From assembly GCA_019096065.1 (NCBI GenBank), contig JAGUCH010000006.1:4918001-4982000 (forward strand): a stretch of DNA of 64,000 bases. Reading direction: 5' to 3'. The notes below the pieces were generated by a model. It was given only the letters and a program-made list of their open reading frames with translations, was not told where the DNA came from and did not search any database. The DNA is from Paracyclopina nana (taxonomy: Eukaryota > Arthropoda > Copepoda > Cyclopoida > Cyclopettidae). Numbering within the stretch: position 1 is the stretch's first letter; every line of letters starts with the position of its first letter. A program made the position numbers and the translations under genes. This document shows positions 12,850 through 23,764 of the stretch, piece after piece.

Positions 12850-14628
12850 AATTATGGCTGTATTCAATTAAAGCTGTATTATAAAGCAGTGTGACCATGC
12901 AGTACATATACTATATTTTTGGCGATTTATTGTACTTATAGAGGGGCGTGGCAAACCGTTGGAAATAATGGTCGTAAATCCGGTTGGCCTAATTTAGATT
13001 GCAATCAAAAGATGTATACCAATGCAATGGAGGATCAATTCACTTTTGTTGAACGAATAGAAAAACGGAACAAAAAAATGTCTGTCCCAGAACCTTCCAG
13101 TCGCTTGAAAACTGATATTTTTCCAATAATTGTCCAAATTGAAAATTGTGCTCGTCATCCACATCATGTATTTTCTCATGGAAGCTTTGCATTGCTATCA
13201 TGATTAAAAAGCCTGGCTTTGAGGTGCAGTGCACGAAGCCGGTGAGTCAGCGCCGATATACTACCATACGTGCATAAACGTATGTAGGGCAATACACTAA
13301 TATTTGGTGGTTGGCTGCAACGAGGCGCAGACGGCAGGCGCACTTTGCTCAACTCAATTAATTCTTGAGGTAAGGCTTACAAGTTATCTTTCTAAAGTAT
13401 TGTAGACATTTGAAACGCATAATAAAAGAATGGCCATTCTTAGATAGGTGATATTATTGCTAAATCTTTACTCTATATTTTGTGGATACTGTAGAAAGGT
13501 TATATTTATGAGTGTATTCTGAGACGCTCCCTGAATCTAAGAATTAATGGCGCCGATTGTACGGACCACACACATGCAATTGTAAGCAACTCGGCCAATT
13601 TTGAAAGCCTTCCGGGTTAGTCGATCATGAAATACCTGTGGAACCATTCTTACATTGAATAAGTCTAACTTGAACGTCTTATAGGAGCGTGAGTTGATTT
13701 TTCTTTGCTAAAATAGGCCAAGTGAGCTTAAAAGTATTTTTTAAAAAATGTGTACAATTTTTTGGAAATTCAAAGACTAGCTCAATATTTCATCAAGTGG
13801 CAAAAAAGATTTGTCATGAATTGTTTTTGTTCTGCAAGAATAAGACATATAATGCGACTTTTTGCGAGCCTTTTTTGAGAAAATGTCATAATCTAAAGAT
13901 AATTATGGTGCTTTCTGTCATTCAAAATTAATTTCGTACACAATTACTGCTATCAGGTTTAAGAATGGTTATAAGGACTCAATTGGCAGTAATTAAGGTG
14001 AAAGCTTAACGAATGTAATGCAATATTGTTAAGCTTAAAATTACATAAAAGAAAACTTAGTATATGGGAGTTACTTTCCCGATGATATAAAAGAAAGGTT
14101 CATGACCGTTGAATTATTAATAAAGGCTTCTGGTTAAAGTAGCCTAAGTGTAGAAAGCAGCATTTTTACCTCCTTTTGCTCAGAGTGGACCGTTATACTT
14201 CTGTGTGCCTCTAATTACCTTTTTGGCCATATGTACACAAAATATTTGCCCTATTTTTGTTTTCATCGATCAAGTGGAACATGAAAAGGTTTGGCACGCA
14301 CTTTTCTTATTATGGGCTTTTTCATTAATGCATGACCGATTTTTTAAGTGCATGGTGGTGCACTACTGCTTTTCCCATGCATATCAATGTAAAGTGAAAA
14401 GCTGTCATTGAAAGCCCGCGTTTATTCGCTCCATTGTAGCGCTACACTAATCATATTTTCATAGACAATTGATTTAGGCCTTTACTCTGCTACTTTTTTC
14501 TTGCCCAGACCACAAATTGTCTCGCGAGCCACAAACTACGGTGCTTTTCAGTCAAAAATCCATGTCAAGCTGGTTCGTTGACCCTCTGCAAGATCTTAGA
14601 TAAGTTGTATTTTCAGGCTCCTACTATC
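12850..14628. other. 1.8-kb intergenic region, no gene recognised
   Basis: AT-rich. A 90-aa open frame ending at 13203 contains a few Cys/His residues but has no recognised domain and is overlapped by antisense frames, so I do not call it. Nothing else stands out before the MAM gene. Confidence 0.4.
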
Positions 14629-17600
14629 ATGATCAAGCTCAGCGCAATTGCAATTTGGCTTCTCTTTCTGGTCGTGAACGAAGCATTCCCCCAATTCCAA
14701 GAGGTACAAGCATATCCTTACTGTTTATTTAACCTATTGAATGTCAAGTATACAGTCTGACCGTTCAAAATTGGACGGTACGGTAATCTAAACATTTTGT
14801 CACATATTCAAAAAATACAGGACTTTTAAATTATACAGTTGGAAAGATTGAGCCTTTTTCCATCTTTTTTGTAAAAGTAGAAAAAATCAATTGAAATATG
14901 AAAAAACGGGAAAATTCAATTTTCCCTAGGCAACCCAGAAAATTGTCACGAAAAAACTGATGCATCATTTATTTTTGCTGTCACGCGGAATTCACAATAA
15001 TATTTTTCATTTTGTCAGAAAACAAAAAAGATGTCCAAAGGTTCAAGCTTTCCAACGATACCCATTAAGCCTCAAAATTCATGAAATCATAACACAAACT
15101 TTTGATTCCTGCACCGTCCAATTTTGAACGGTCAGACGGTATAAGCAAAGTTCGTTCCTCTGTAATTATTGTAATTAATACAGCAGAGAGCCAGGTGAAA
15201 GCTTATATACTGAATATCTACTGCGTAGGTATATTATCGACTACTGCAGCTGCAAAAGGAATAATTGCAAGTAGCTCATTAAAATGGTTTTAAGCTATGC
15301 TATGTAAAATTTCAGGACAGCAATGTAATAACTCGCGAGAAAAGACAGGCGAAAAACGAGGAGGCGACCAGAGAAAAAGAACATGCAGCCGATTGTGACT
15401 TTCATGCTGGTGCAGGAGTGGATCTCTGCTCATGGGTGAACTTGAACTTGTCAGCCTTCAAATGGCTGCCCAGCTCAGGCGCAGATTCACATTGGATTGG
15501 AGGGCCAAAAACGGACCAAACAGATGGAAACCAAATGGGTGGCTATGCTTTCTTTGAGACTTCTCAGCTGCCTGATGTTCCTGATGCAACCAATACAGTC
15601 AGCGCTATGTTAACCAGTCCAGCTCTGAAATCTACTGGATCTTCGGGACACTGCATATCATTCAGGTGAACTTAGATATTTGTACATTCATAGTGAAAGA
15701 CTAATTGTTAAACCTCCTTTTTAGCTATGCCATGGATGGTCTGTCAGCTGATAAACTGAGAGTTTTGCTACACCCTGTGCAGGAAAAGGCCTCAGAACTC
15801 AAGAAAAAGGCTGACACACAGGTGTCAACGACATCCAGTCCAGAAGAAGAGAGCCTAGATGTAAAAGACCTAGAATTAGATTTCAGGGAGAATTTAGCAC
15901 TTGCTACCCTGACTGATGGAACTAGAGGCCTTTGGAAAACCGTTCAAGTCATGTACTCATTTCCTCTGCAACATAAGGTAAAATTAATCCGTCAAAAAAG
16001 CCACCTAATACTGACGACTTAAAAATATCGTTCGAACTTGAACCAAGAATTTTTCAGCACAGTAAATTAGTGCTCTGGGAGGGGCAAGATATAGGGGACT
16101 CAATTTCAATCGGTCATAAATGAGCGCGGGCGGTACGGTATTTGATGAGAAGCTAGATATCTAGAAGAGGCTCAATGACGCTCAATTAGCTATTGTCCGC
16201 GCGCGCTCATCATATGTTTTTATCGGTCGAAGGCGTGCGCGCGCGTCGGTCAATTGAGCTGACAGCTGAGGTGACACGTATGCGCGCACGCCAGCATCCT
16301 CGCCGAGAAGAATGGTTTAATTATTGGAATTTCTACCAAGTGGTTCGCCATATCTTCAGATACCACTTGAACCTACAAGTGGTTAGGTTGCTAAAAAATG
16401 GCAAAAAATTGCTCAAGAAACTTGCTGGAAGCCTTCAACCGGGCCAAGATCGAAGAAGATCAGCAAGCTGCTAGAGCAAATTTGGGGCAGCAAGGAAATG
16501 CTGCCAATTCATATCGTAGACTGTGGCCATCTTCCCCTGAGATTTTGGATACTTCTTCAACCTTCCGGAGAAATGTGGACAACTCGCGAGTGCAACTCCA
16601 TTACTCCGGATGGCCCAAGACCCAGCTTCCTGTCAGCCTTGACGTGCCTTTCCGCGAGAATAACCTGTTTGCCAAAATCTTCGAAACAGAAAACGAAGCG
16701 AGCCATCAAAAAGGACCAGCCAACTTTCCAAGGCAACAACCTCCAGCATTGCCACACTCTGAGGACTCGAGCAAAGAAGACGCCGAAGTGGCTTTCTACT
16801 TGAAAACCGTAGAAAATTCGAAAAGCTGGAAGTTTCATCCAATTGAAAAGGACAGAGAAGAGAAAGTTCACGAGTTCATGTTCCTCAAGGAAGAACAAAA
16901 GCCTTTCAAAATCGATGCGGGAAAAATTGTCCAGGACGAAGCGAAAGGGCTCGTAATTGTCATTCCAGATGCGAAACCAAGAGCGGCCTCTGTGCATTTC
17001 CTGGAGTGCTCCAATGACAGCTTCGTTGAGGATTCTGATGATGAAAAGGACTCCAATTTCGAAAATAATTGCGGAGATCAAATCACTCCAGAGGAGCTGA
17101 TCGAGCTGGACAAAGATATTGAAGAAATACAAGCTGATCAGGCCAATGAGTTCATTGAAATTCCTCCAATGTTCAAATATGATCCCAACGATGAAGATGA
17201 GGGCCAAGAACTTGCCAGGCCTCCGCCATTGCTGATCAGCATGGAGACTTATCGCAAGTCCTCCAAGGAAGAAATCGACAGGATGTATGAGGATCACCGA
17301 AGACAGGAGTACTTCTTCGGATTGAGGCGCAAATGGATCGACGCCATAGCAAGATTCACAGAACTGACGAAAATGTTGAACGGCTTTTCTGAAGCTCACT
17401 CCAAAGAGAATTGCAATGCATGCACGGATTGACAGCTAGTGCCAACATTGTTGCGTGATCCCCAAGAAGACCACAAGGCATAGCTCATTTGGTATTAAGT
17501 GAATTTCAAGCCTCAGATGTTGACAGCCCATTATGCCTAAGGTTACCAAAAGATGCTCCAAATCAATCGATTGTAACCGTAGACTTGAGCTCTAAATCAA

Positions 17601-20600
17601 TTTAAGTACTGCCTTCGCTATGAACAGTGAAAATCCGGAAAGCAAAAAAATTCAAACACCAAAAAATTATAAAAAAAGCTACAAAATACACTAAACATTC
17701 GTATTGATACTAATATCTGCCAATAGTTGAAGCTTTTATAGCCGACTTTCTTATGTTTTCTATTCTAACATAATTTCTTTACTTAACTTATGAGGTAATA
17801 TCTACAGGTATGTAGCTGTCTTCTATGAAATTGGGAAAATAAATGGCAAAGTCGAAAAAAGTTGTACTTTAAATCATTTTTGAAGAAAACGTGCCGTTCA
17901 AATCTTACATCTTCTATTAGATCATACTGGAAGCCATTCCAAAAGATGAGACTGACCAAGCTCGTAAATACAGAGGATACGTTGCTGTGGACGATCTGTA
18001 CTTTGAAAATGGCGAGGCTTGCCAAGGACATTGCACTTTTGATTCCGGAATGTGTGGATTTTCAAATGATGATAGAAAGGATGATTTTGACTGGGAAGTC
18101 GTAAGTCTTTGCCGGTATTAGGTAAAAATTATAGTCTATCAATTGAACCTGAATTACAGAGTCGAGGAAGTGAAAATCCAAACACTGGACCCATCAGAGA
18201 TCATTCCAGCTTTGGTAGCAATCGAGTGACTGGAGCCTTTGCCTACATCGATGCGTCATCCCCAAGAAGACCACAAGACAAAGCTCATTTGGTGTCAAGT
18301 GAATTTCAAGCCACAGATGCTGACAACCCATTATGCTTAAGGTAGCCAAAAGATAATTTAAGTAATCAAAAACATCAACAAAAATCTGAGTAATTATAGA
18401 TTCTGGACCCATATGTTTGGCTCTGGAATTGGGGAATTGAACGTCTACATCAGGTCAATTGATGGGTCGGAGCAGGATAAGAAAATCTGGGGTCTCAATG
18501 GAGATGCTGGCAATAATTGGTACATGGCTCAAGCTCCAGTCGCTGCAGCCAAGCCTTTCCAGGTGGTTTTTGAGGGCATTGTGGGCAGAAACAGCCTGGG
18601 AAACATTGCCATCGATGACATCTCAGTTGCACCTGGAGTCTGTCCAAGTAAGGCCAATTTTCTCATTTAATAAAAGGGAAAATTATTTGATGCACTTGAA
18701 TGAAGATTTTCATCTACGGACGAGATAATTTACGGCTCTTAATTGCCAACTCCATGTAGTGCACTGGTTTGCTTTGATGCTACAATTACCACTTTACACT
18801 TGTGGTTTTGCAATGAGAATCCCCTTGAAAATGAAGTCAGTTGAAAAAATGGCTTCGGCTCAGCTGGGCCTAGACATCACATTTATAATTCTGCTTAGCG
18901 TTCATATAGCCATCTTGGCCATTGTCATTCTGTGGCTGATTTTGGCCAAGTTTTGCTGCTGCAAAAAATCCCCAATCAACTATTGTGTGTCTGGCTCCAG
19001 TTCAATAGTACTGGACTTTTCAAGCATTAGCTCATTGCCTTGAACTTGGTGAAGCCAGAGATAAATGTTTTCCTCCACTTTTTAAACTATAAATAATTTT
19101 TTAAATAGCCTCTCCTCAAGTGGCCTCATCAAGTGCTGGTGATTGTGCATTTGAGGACGATATGTGTGGGTGGATCAATGCTGGAAGAGCAGATGAGGCC
19201 GTTGATGAGCTCAATTGGGAACGACTCGATGCCAGAAGTGAGGCCAAATATCCACAGGTACATAATTTATAAATCCAACGCAACCACACCTTTCACACTT
19301 TAGGTATATGCGAAAAAACGTCATTTTGAACATTTTTATTATTTTTCTTAATAAAAAATTAATTCTTTTCTCGTCACGTAACATCATTAAAATTGTCTTT
19401 AGAATGACCATACGACTGGAGCCAAGGATGGATATTATATGGGACTTTCAAGAGAAACTGTTCAACAGCCAGGAGACAGAGCAATGATAATTTCTCGAGA
19501 ACTGCCTGGATCGCCTGGATCTCAATGTGTCAGCTTTTGGTATTTCATGTACGAGCCCATCGTGGATAACACTGGACCCAATCTTGGAAAATTGGCAGTC
19601 TGGATGAGGACTTTTGACAAGTAAGTACCAATCAATTCTCCCACGAATAAACGACTAAAAACGTTCTACACAGAAATGACAATTTGGTCATGACGCCTAT
19701 TTGGAGGCTGCAAAACGGCCAAGGACCCTCTTGGAAATATGCGCAAGCAAAAATTGATTCCGAAACGAACTTCCAGGTAACATACGATGCCATAACTTAA
19801 CATGAAAATAAAAAAATAAACTATCTTGTTCTAGGTCGTTTTTGAGGGCATTTGGGGCAATTCAAGAGTGAGTGGATACATTTCAATTGACGATGTGACC
19901 TTTTTTGAGGGAGACTGCACAAGTAGGCCTTGCATTTATTGTATTAATGCCTTTAATACTATTTTCCCATTTTAAGCATTGCCTGAACATGCTAGCCTAG
20001 TCAGAGCAGAATGCACTTTTGATCGAGATTCTTGCTCTTGGAGAAATACATCTAATGGAGATTTCGAATGGAGAATGGCATCTGTAGCGAGACGACCAGC
20101 TAATTTGCCAGACAAAACTTATGGAGCTCCAGTTGGCTATGCTTACTTTGACATTTTCAACACTGGAGCAAGGTCAGCAAAATAATGCACTAAAAAATAT
20201 TTTTAACTGCTATGTATCCATTTTTAGATCTAACACTGTAAGGATGATTAGCCCCACTATTCCTAAAGACATTTCCGACGAAATGTGCTTCAGTTTCTGG
20301 TAGGAAACGAATTTTTATCTATTTATATATGTAAACAATTTATAAAACAAGCTAATAAAATAGCTGAGCAAATTTTGTAAAGTAGAAATCGAGTGGCATT
20401 TTTGCGGGCTCGAGCTTGCGAGAGCCAAGTAATGCCACGAGATTTTTACTTTGCAAAATGAGCTCAGATGTTTTGTAAGCCTGTTTTATAATTTGTTTAC
20501 ATATATATACGATTTTATATGATGGAAAGTAATTTTCAACTGTTAATGAAGTTACCAGAACAGGTGATCTTGACTTAGCACCTGATCCATTACTTGAAGG

Positions 20601-21567
20601 CTTGGGTTGAGCGGCCCTCAGTAGTGCAAGAGTAACAGAAAGAGTTAATCAAGCAATTAAAAAATTGTGCATTTAGAATTTGGCATTTTTGGGGGCTAAA
20701 AGATGTGTTAGATTAAGTTTTGTCTGGTACCTCTGAAAAGGCTCTACTGTTCTACTAAGCTTAGCTCAGCTGAGAATAAGAATAAGAAGGAATTCTGACA
20801 TTAATTATTCTGTCTGTATTGGTAGCTCAGTCAGTAGAGCGTTGGACTCCTAATCTAGATGATCAGGGTTCGATCCCCATACTCGGCATTTTTTCTCCTT
20901 TTTTCTAACATGGGATTTACTTCTTGGACAATATCATGGTCTCTGGTCAAACAGAGGAGCAACACACCTTATAAAATACTTTATAATGCGTGTCACTTGA
21001 TAAAGTTAAACGTCAGAGCTTTTATATATGTATAGTAATATGAACTGAGACGAATTGGTAAACTGAATTATACATGCGAAAATTGCTTTCCATCATATAA
21101 AAGCTTTTATAGCCATGGGTAATAATTTGAGTTTTAGGTTTGCTGCTTTCGGAGCTGGGGATACAACAAGTTTGCAAGTGTTCAGATCGGACGGAAAAGA
21201 AGACACAGACGACAGCACTGATTTGCCTTCAGTAAATTCTAGCTAATTTTGACTATGTAAATATGTTGGAAAAATTGGTACTTTCAGATTTGGTCCATGG
21301 ATGCTACAACCCTTAATACAGCAAGACCAGATTGGTTTCCTGGCCAAGTCACTGTGGATTCCTCAACTGATTTTAAGCTGATCTTGGAAGGGAAAGCTAA
21401 TAATGGTGGATTTGCAATTGATCAGCTCGTTTTTAGTCCTGGAAAGTGCGAGAGTAAGTAGTTGATTTTGCTCAAGTGAAAATACATAATTCGAAATGTA
21501 TTTTGCTTTTGCAGTACGCCCAAGTTCAGCTCTTCCACGTGAAGATTCGACGGCTTCAAAAAAGTAA
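14629..21567 (+). CDS. multi-MAM domain surface or secreted protein
   Basis: I place 15 exons: 14629-14703, 15316-15665, 15725-15977, 17921-18100, 18160-18341, 18400-18647, 19109-19257, 19403-19620, 19674-19776, 19835-19922, 19977-20172, 20228-20299, 21138-21231, 21288-21453 and 21515-21567. Phases agree throughout, giving about 808 aa. Exon 1 is a signal peptide (MIKLSAIAIWLLFLVVNEAF). Four MAM domains follow, recognised by CDFHAGAGVDLCSW, CTFDSGMCGF, CAFEDDMCGW and CTFDRDSCSW starts and by terminal motifs such as GYVAVDDLYF and GNIAIDDISV. MAM domains mediate adhesion. As read, the protein stops soon after MAM4. A frameshift at A6 (21558-21563) separates it from a Ser/Thr-rich, hydrophobic-ended frame to 22184. 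An alternative TM exon lies at 18760-19043. A TATTTTCAG acceptor-like site lies 13 nt before the ATG. Confidence 0.82.
14753..15139. mobile_element. 387-bp MITE with TATA target duplication
   Basis: Terminal inverted repeats of about 27 bp (CMGTCTGACCGTTCAAAATT...) lie at 14753-14779 and 15113-15139 and are flanked by TATA on both sides (14749-14752, 15140-15143). There is no coding capacity. It lies in intron 1 of the MAM gene. A TA or TATA duplication suggests a Tc1/mariner-like mobiliser, but I cannot assign the superfamily. Confidence 0.8.
16398..17432 (+). CDS. intronless gene nested in a MAM-gene intron, unknown function
   Basis: A continuous 344-aa frame starts MAKNCSRNLLEAFNRAKIEE (context AAAAATGG) and ends at TGA 17432. 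It lies wholly within the 1.94-kb intron 3 of the MAM gene, same strand. The protein is charged and acidic in the middle (SFVEDSDDEKDSNF and ELIELDKDIEEIQAD). A C-terminal basic/aromatic segment (YFFGLRRKWIDAIARFTEL) and a short CNAC motif follow. There is no signal peptide or TM, so a nuclear or cytosolic protein is likely. I do not recognise the family. Lack of introns among intron-rich genes suggests a retrocopy; I did not find a clear poly(A) tract. Confidence 0.6.
   Translation: MAKNCSRNLLEAFNRAKIEEDQQAARANLGQQGNAANSYRRLWPSSPEILDTSSTFRRNVDNSRVQLHYSGWPKTQLPVSLDVPFRENNLFAKIFETENEASHQKGPANFPRQQPPALPHSEDSSKEDAEVAFYLKTVENSKSWKFHPIEKDREEKVHEFMFLKEEQKPFKIDAGKIVQDEAKGLVIVIPDAKPRAASVHFLECSNDSFVEDSDDEKDSNFENNCGDQITPEELIELDKDIEEIQADQANEFIEIPPMFKYDPNDEDEGQELARPPPLLISMETYRKSSKEEIDRMYEDHRRQEYFFGLRRKWIDAIARFTELTKMLNGFSEAHSKENCNACTD
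17455..17553 (+). pseudogene. duplicated fragment of a MAM exon
   Basis: This stretch closely matches 18253-18352 (shared CCCCAAGAAGACCACAAG, GTGAATTTCAAGCC and CCCATTATGC). That segment is the 3' half of MAM exon 5 plus its splice donor. This copy has substitutions, including a premature TAG, and no acceptor, so it is a dead exon fragment. Confidence 0.75.
18760..19043 (+). CDS. candidate alternative terminal exon encoding a TM helix
   Basis: An acceptor-like CCATGTAG lies directly before 18760. Exon 6 of the MAM gene ends with one spare base, and joining here stays in frame for 94 codons to TGA. The product contains a strong TM segment (FIILLSVHIAILAIVILWLI) followed by CCCKK, typical of a membrane-proximal palmitoylation and stop-transfer signal. 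It would give a two-MAM, membrane-anchored isoform. Transcript evidence is needed; it could also be a decayed exon. Confidence 0.45.
20324..20508. repeat. fold-back element in a MAM intron
   Basis: The arms 20324-20400 and 20430-20508 are imperfect inverted repeats (TATATATGTAAACAATTTAT ... ATAATTTGTTTACATATATA). The loop is rich in CTCGAGCTTGCGAGAGC. It is a non-coding MITE-like structure in intron 12. Confidence 0.75.
20515..21100. mobile_element. 0.59-kb element bounded by 23-bp inverted repeats
   Basis: TTATATGATGGAAAGTAATT at 20515 is mirrored by AATTGCTTTCCATCATATAA ending at 21100. The interval carries the tRNA-like sequence but no open frame. It is probably a non-autonomous element next to the fold-back at 20324. 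Confidence 0.5.
20815..20889 (+). tRNA. tRNA-like sequence (CCT at the anticodon position), probably pseudogene or SINE head
   Basis: A good A box (TAGCTCAGTCAGT) and B box (GGTTCGATCCC) are present. The D stem (GCTC/GAGC) and a 7-nt anticodon loop CTCCTAA would read Arg (CCT). The outer two T-stem pairs mismatch, and the acceptor halves (GTATTGG versus ACTCGGC) do not pair. It is therefore unlikely to be a functional tRNA. Confidence 0.5.
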
Positions 21568-21575
21568 TTTGGCCG

Positions 21576-22184
21576 ATGGCAAATCAGGGCTTTTTCCAAA
21601 CGACGCCAAAACCAGACATTTTGGCTGAGCAATTGTTCAATTCCTTTACTACAAGCATAGTGCCTACTACAACGAGACAAGAAAGGCCCAATCGACCATC
21701 ATCTTTCATTTTTACCTCTGCTCCTCAAACCTTCAAAGTTGAGTCAAGAACAACCGAAAGCAGGGGCGATTTGCCATCGAGTACCACAATTACTACGACA
21801 ACTGAGACTAGCGAAAGCTACAATGCAGAAATTTTCCGTCCCATCGATTCCCAATTTACCGAGCAGCTTCAAAATTCCTATGAGGCTTCTACGACTGCTG
21901 CAAGCGTAGATATCACCTCAGAGTCTGTAGCTGAAAGTATTGTAAAAACTGTAACAGTACAATTTCAAAATACCATACACAGTACCGAGAAATACCCATT
22001 TACTGCTGGCTCTGAAAACAGTCCTACCCTCAAAGTCACAAGTTATAATGAAACAAATAATGGCCCCACTTTTCAAAAAGCTTCTTTTTTCCCCCAAAGA
22101 AAGAATGGTTCTGTTAAAATTAAATCATCCCTTTTAGCTTTCAGTTTCGTTGTACTTATATTGAGCATTTTTCGTTGTATGTAG
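21576..22184 (+). CDS. Ser/Thr-rich stalk with C-terminal hydrophobic anchor (frameshifted end of the MAM gene)
   Basis: The open frame (202 aa from its first ATG) is rich in Thr/Ser (for example STTITTTTETSES). It ends in LLAFSFVVLILSIFRCM, a TM or GPI-type tail. It starts just after the MAM4 exon, in the frame reached if the A6 run at 21558-21563 had one more A. I infer it is the membrane-anchoring tail of the MAM protein, interrupted by a real or assembly frameshift. A separate gene is less likely because it lacks a signal peptide. Confidence 0.5.
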   Translation: MANQGFFQTTPKPDILAEQLFNSFTTSIVPTTTRQERPNRPSSFIFTSAPQTFKVESRTTESRGDLPSSTTITTTTETSESYNAEIFRPIDSQFTEQLQNSYEASTTAASVDITSESVAESIVKTVTVQFQNTIHSTEKYPFTAGSENSPTLKVTSYNETNNGPTFQKASFFPQRKNGSVKIKSSLLAFSFVVLILSIFRCM

Positions 22185-23764
22185 CTTAAAGTTATTCAAT
22201 TCTTGCATTGTTTTAAAGTACCCAACCAGAAATTCTGGGCCCTCATACGGCAAAAAAACCCTCAGTGAAACTTATACGTTTTATCAACATTGAGTTCAAG
22301 TCATTATGTAACATTAACTGCCTTGACACCTAGGTAAAATCGAAAATACAAATTTTCTGTGTCACATTTGATTATCTCAATTTTTTTTTCATAGGTGGTA
22401 CGGAAGTTAATGTTACATAACGACATAAACTCAACCTGGGTAAAACGAAGGAGTGCCAACACGTTACAATAACTTTCAGAAAACTTGGGAAAATTTCTGG
22501 TTGGGTATGTATCAGAAATAAATACAAAGATTACTAGCGTTAGTAAAGAAGACAACGTTTACCTTAAATATAGTATGTTTTCTTGGAAGCTTGCGACATG
22601 TTCTCACATTCAGCCATTAGTTTCAGTAACTTTTACCAGGAATTTACCGACCTTAAAGTCCAGGCGAGTTCGTTTTTAAAACTCGCAGGTAACGACAAGT
22701 GACCACTTACCTATCTAAATTCTGAGAGCTCAAATAGCGCTCCCAGAATTTTATTCTTAAAAGATGGCTTACCTTCGTGAAGTAATGTGCCACCAGGCTC
22801 TTTCCACGTGGTGTGTCATCAAACAGTACATGAGTGATCGTGTCAAAACATGGTAACTGCGTGCTATGCAATTCACAATCGTGACAGTGTCAAGGAGCGA
22901 CTGGCAGATGGACTTGTAAGAAGACAAAAACAAACTTTTTTTCGTGACTCATTTCATTAATCCCCTTTTTCTTGCAAAAAACGCCAATTTTAGTTATGTG
23001 ACTTTCTGCCTAGTCTGGTAGCTCTTTATGAAAAACAAAAATTACATGCTTTTGTCCATCTTAGTTGTGTTGAGTTGTTCTGTGCTGTGATGTGACAAAT
23101 TTCGGTAACTTGGAAAATTTAGCATTGATGGTCGTCTGAAGCTACTTAGCGTCAAAAAAGCACCACATGGAAAGCCCCCAAATGAGTACTGCAGTGCAGC
23201 TGATTTTTTCCCAATTGCGGTGTAAAACACCTGGCAGCGCTTAAGCTGAGCGTGCGCGACTGACCCGCAGACTGCAAGTGTCGCTGAATATGAAGCAGTG
23301 AGCATGAACGGCCGGTCAAGCGAGTGCGTCAGTTTTTATCTAGAAACAAGTTTCAACAAGAGGAACAAGAGGACAAGGTTCTTTTCTTAACATTTGCCGT
23401 GAAAGCGAGAAATGAACACTATTTACAATCAGGATCGAAGGTAAGACTCATATTGATGATTTCTTTTGATGGTCAATGATGTGCTTGAAGTCGAGCAAAA
23501 TAGCTAGATTTTTTAGCTAGTGTATTTTTGCCTGGATAAATCTCGAAGTGGGCGTTGCGGCATGCGCATTGAGCCTTTTTGTTGAATTTCTGCAGCTGAC
23601 CTAAGGGCATCTTACGTTAGCGATCATCTTGCACCCTACAAATTTTTCCTTATTTTAAATTATTGCATTGATGTTGATTATTTCAAGATGATCTAGGATT
23701 ATTTAACATTTTAAAAATTAGCAGATGGATTTGGAAAAATTATCAGCTGGAAAATGGCACGTGG
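22185..23764. other. 1.6-kb intergenic region
   Basis: It separates the MAM gene from the channel cluster. It contains an inverted repeat (22286-22436) but no convincing coding exon. Short open frames here lack domains and splice support. Confidence 0.5.
22286..22436. repeat. 151-bp inverted-repeat element
   Basis: 22286-22319 (…GTAACATTAACT) and 22405-22436 (AGTTAATGTTACATAAC…) are inverted copies about 32 bp long. It is probably a short MITE. Confidence 0.65.

Noticed and set aside
12919-13203. 94-codon frame after the small secreted gene
   Set aside because: No ATG of good context, no acceptor with matching phase to the upstream gene, and overlapping antisense frames of equal length.
16557-17399. 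Long antisense open frame (280 codons, minus strand)
   Set aside because: It is the reverse shadow of the nested gene at 16398-17432; hydrophobic composition arises from the complement of its acidic codons, and it has no domain.
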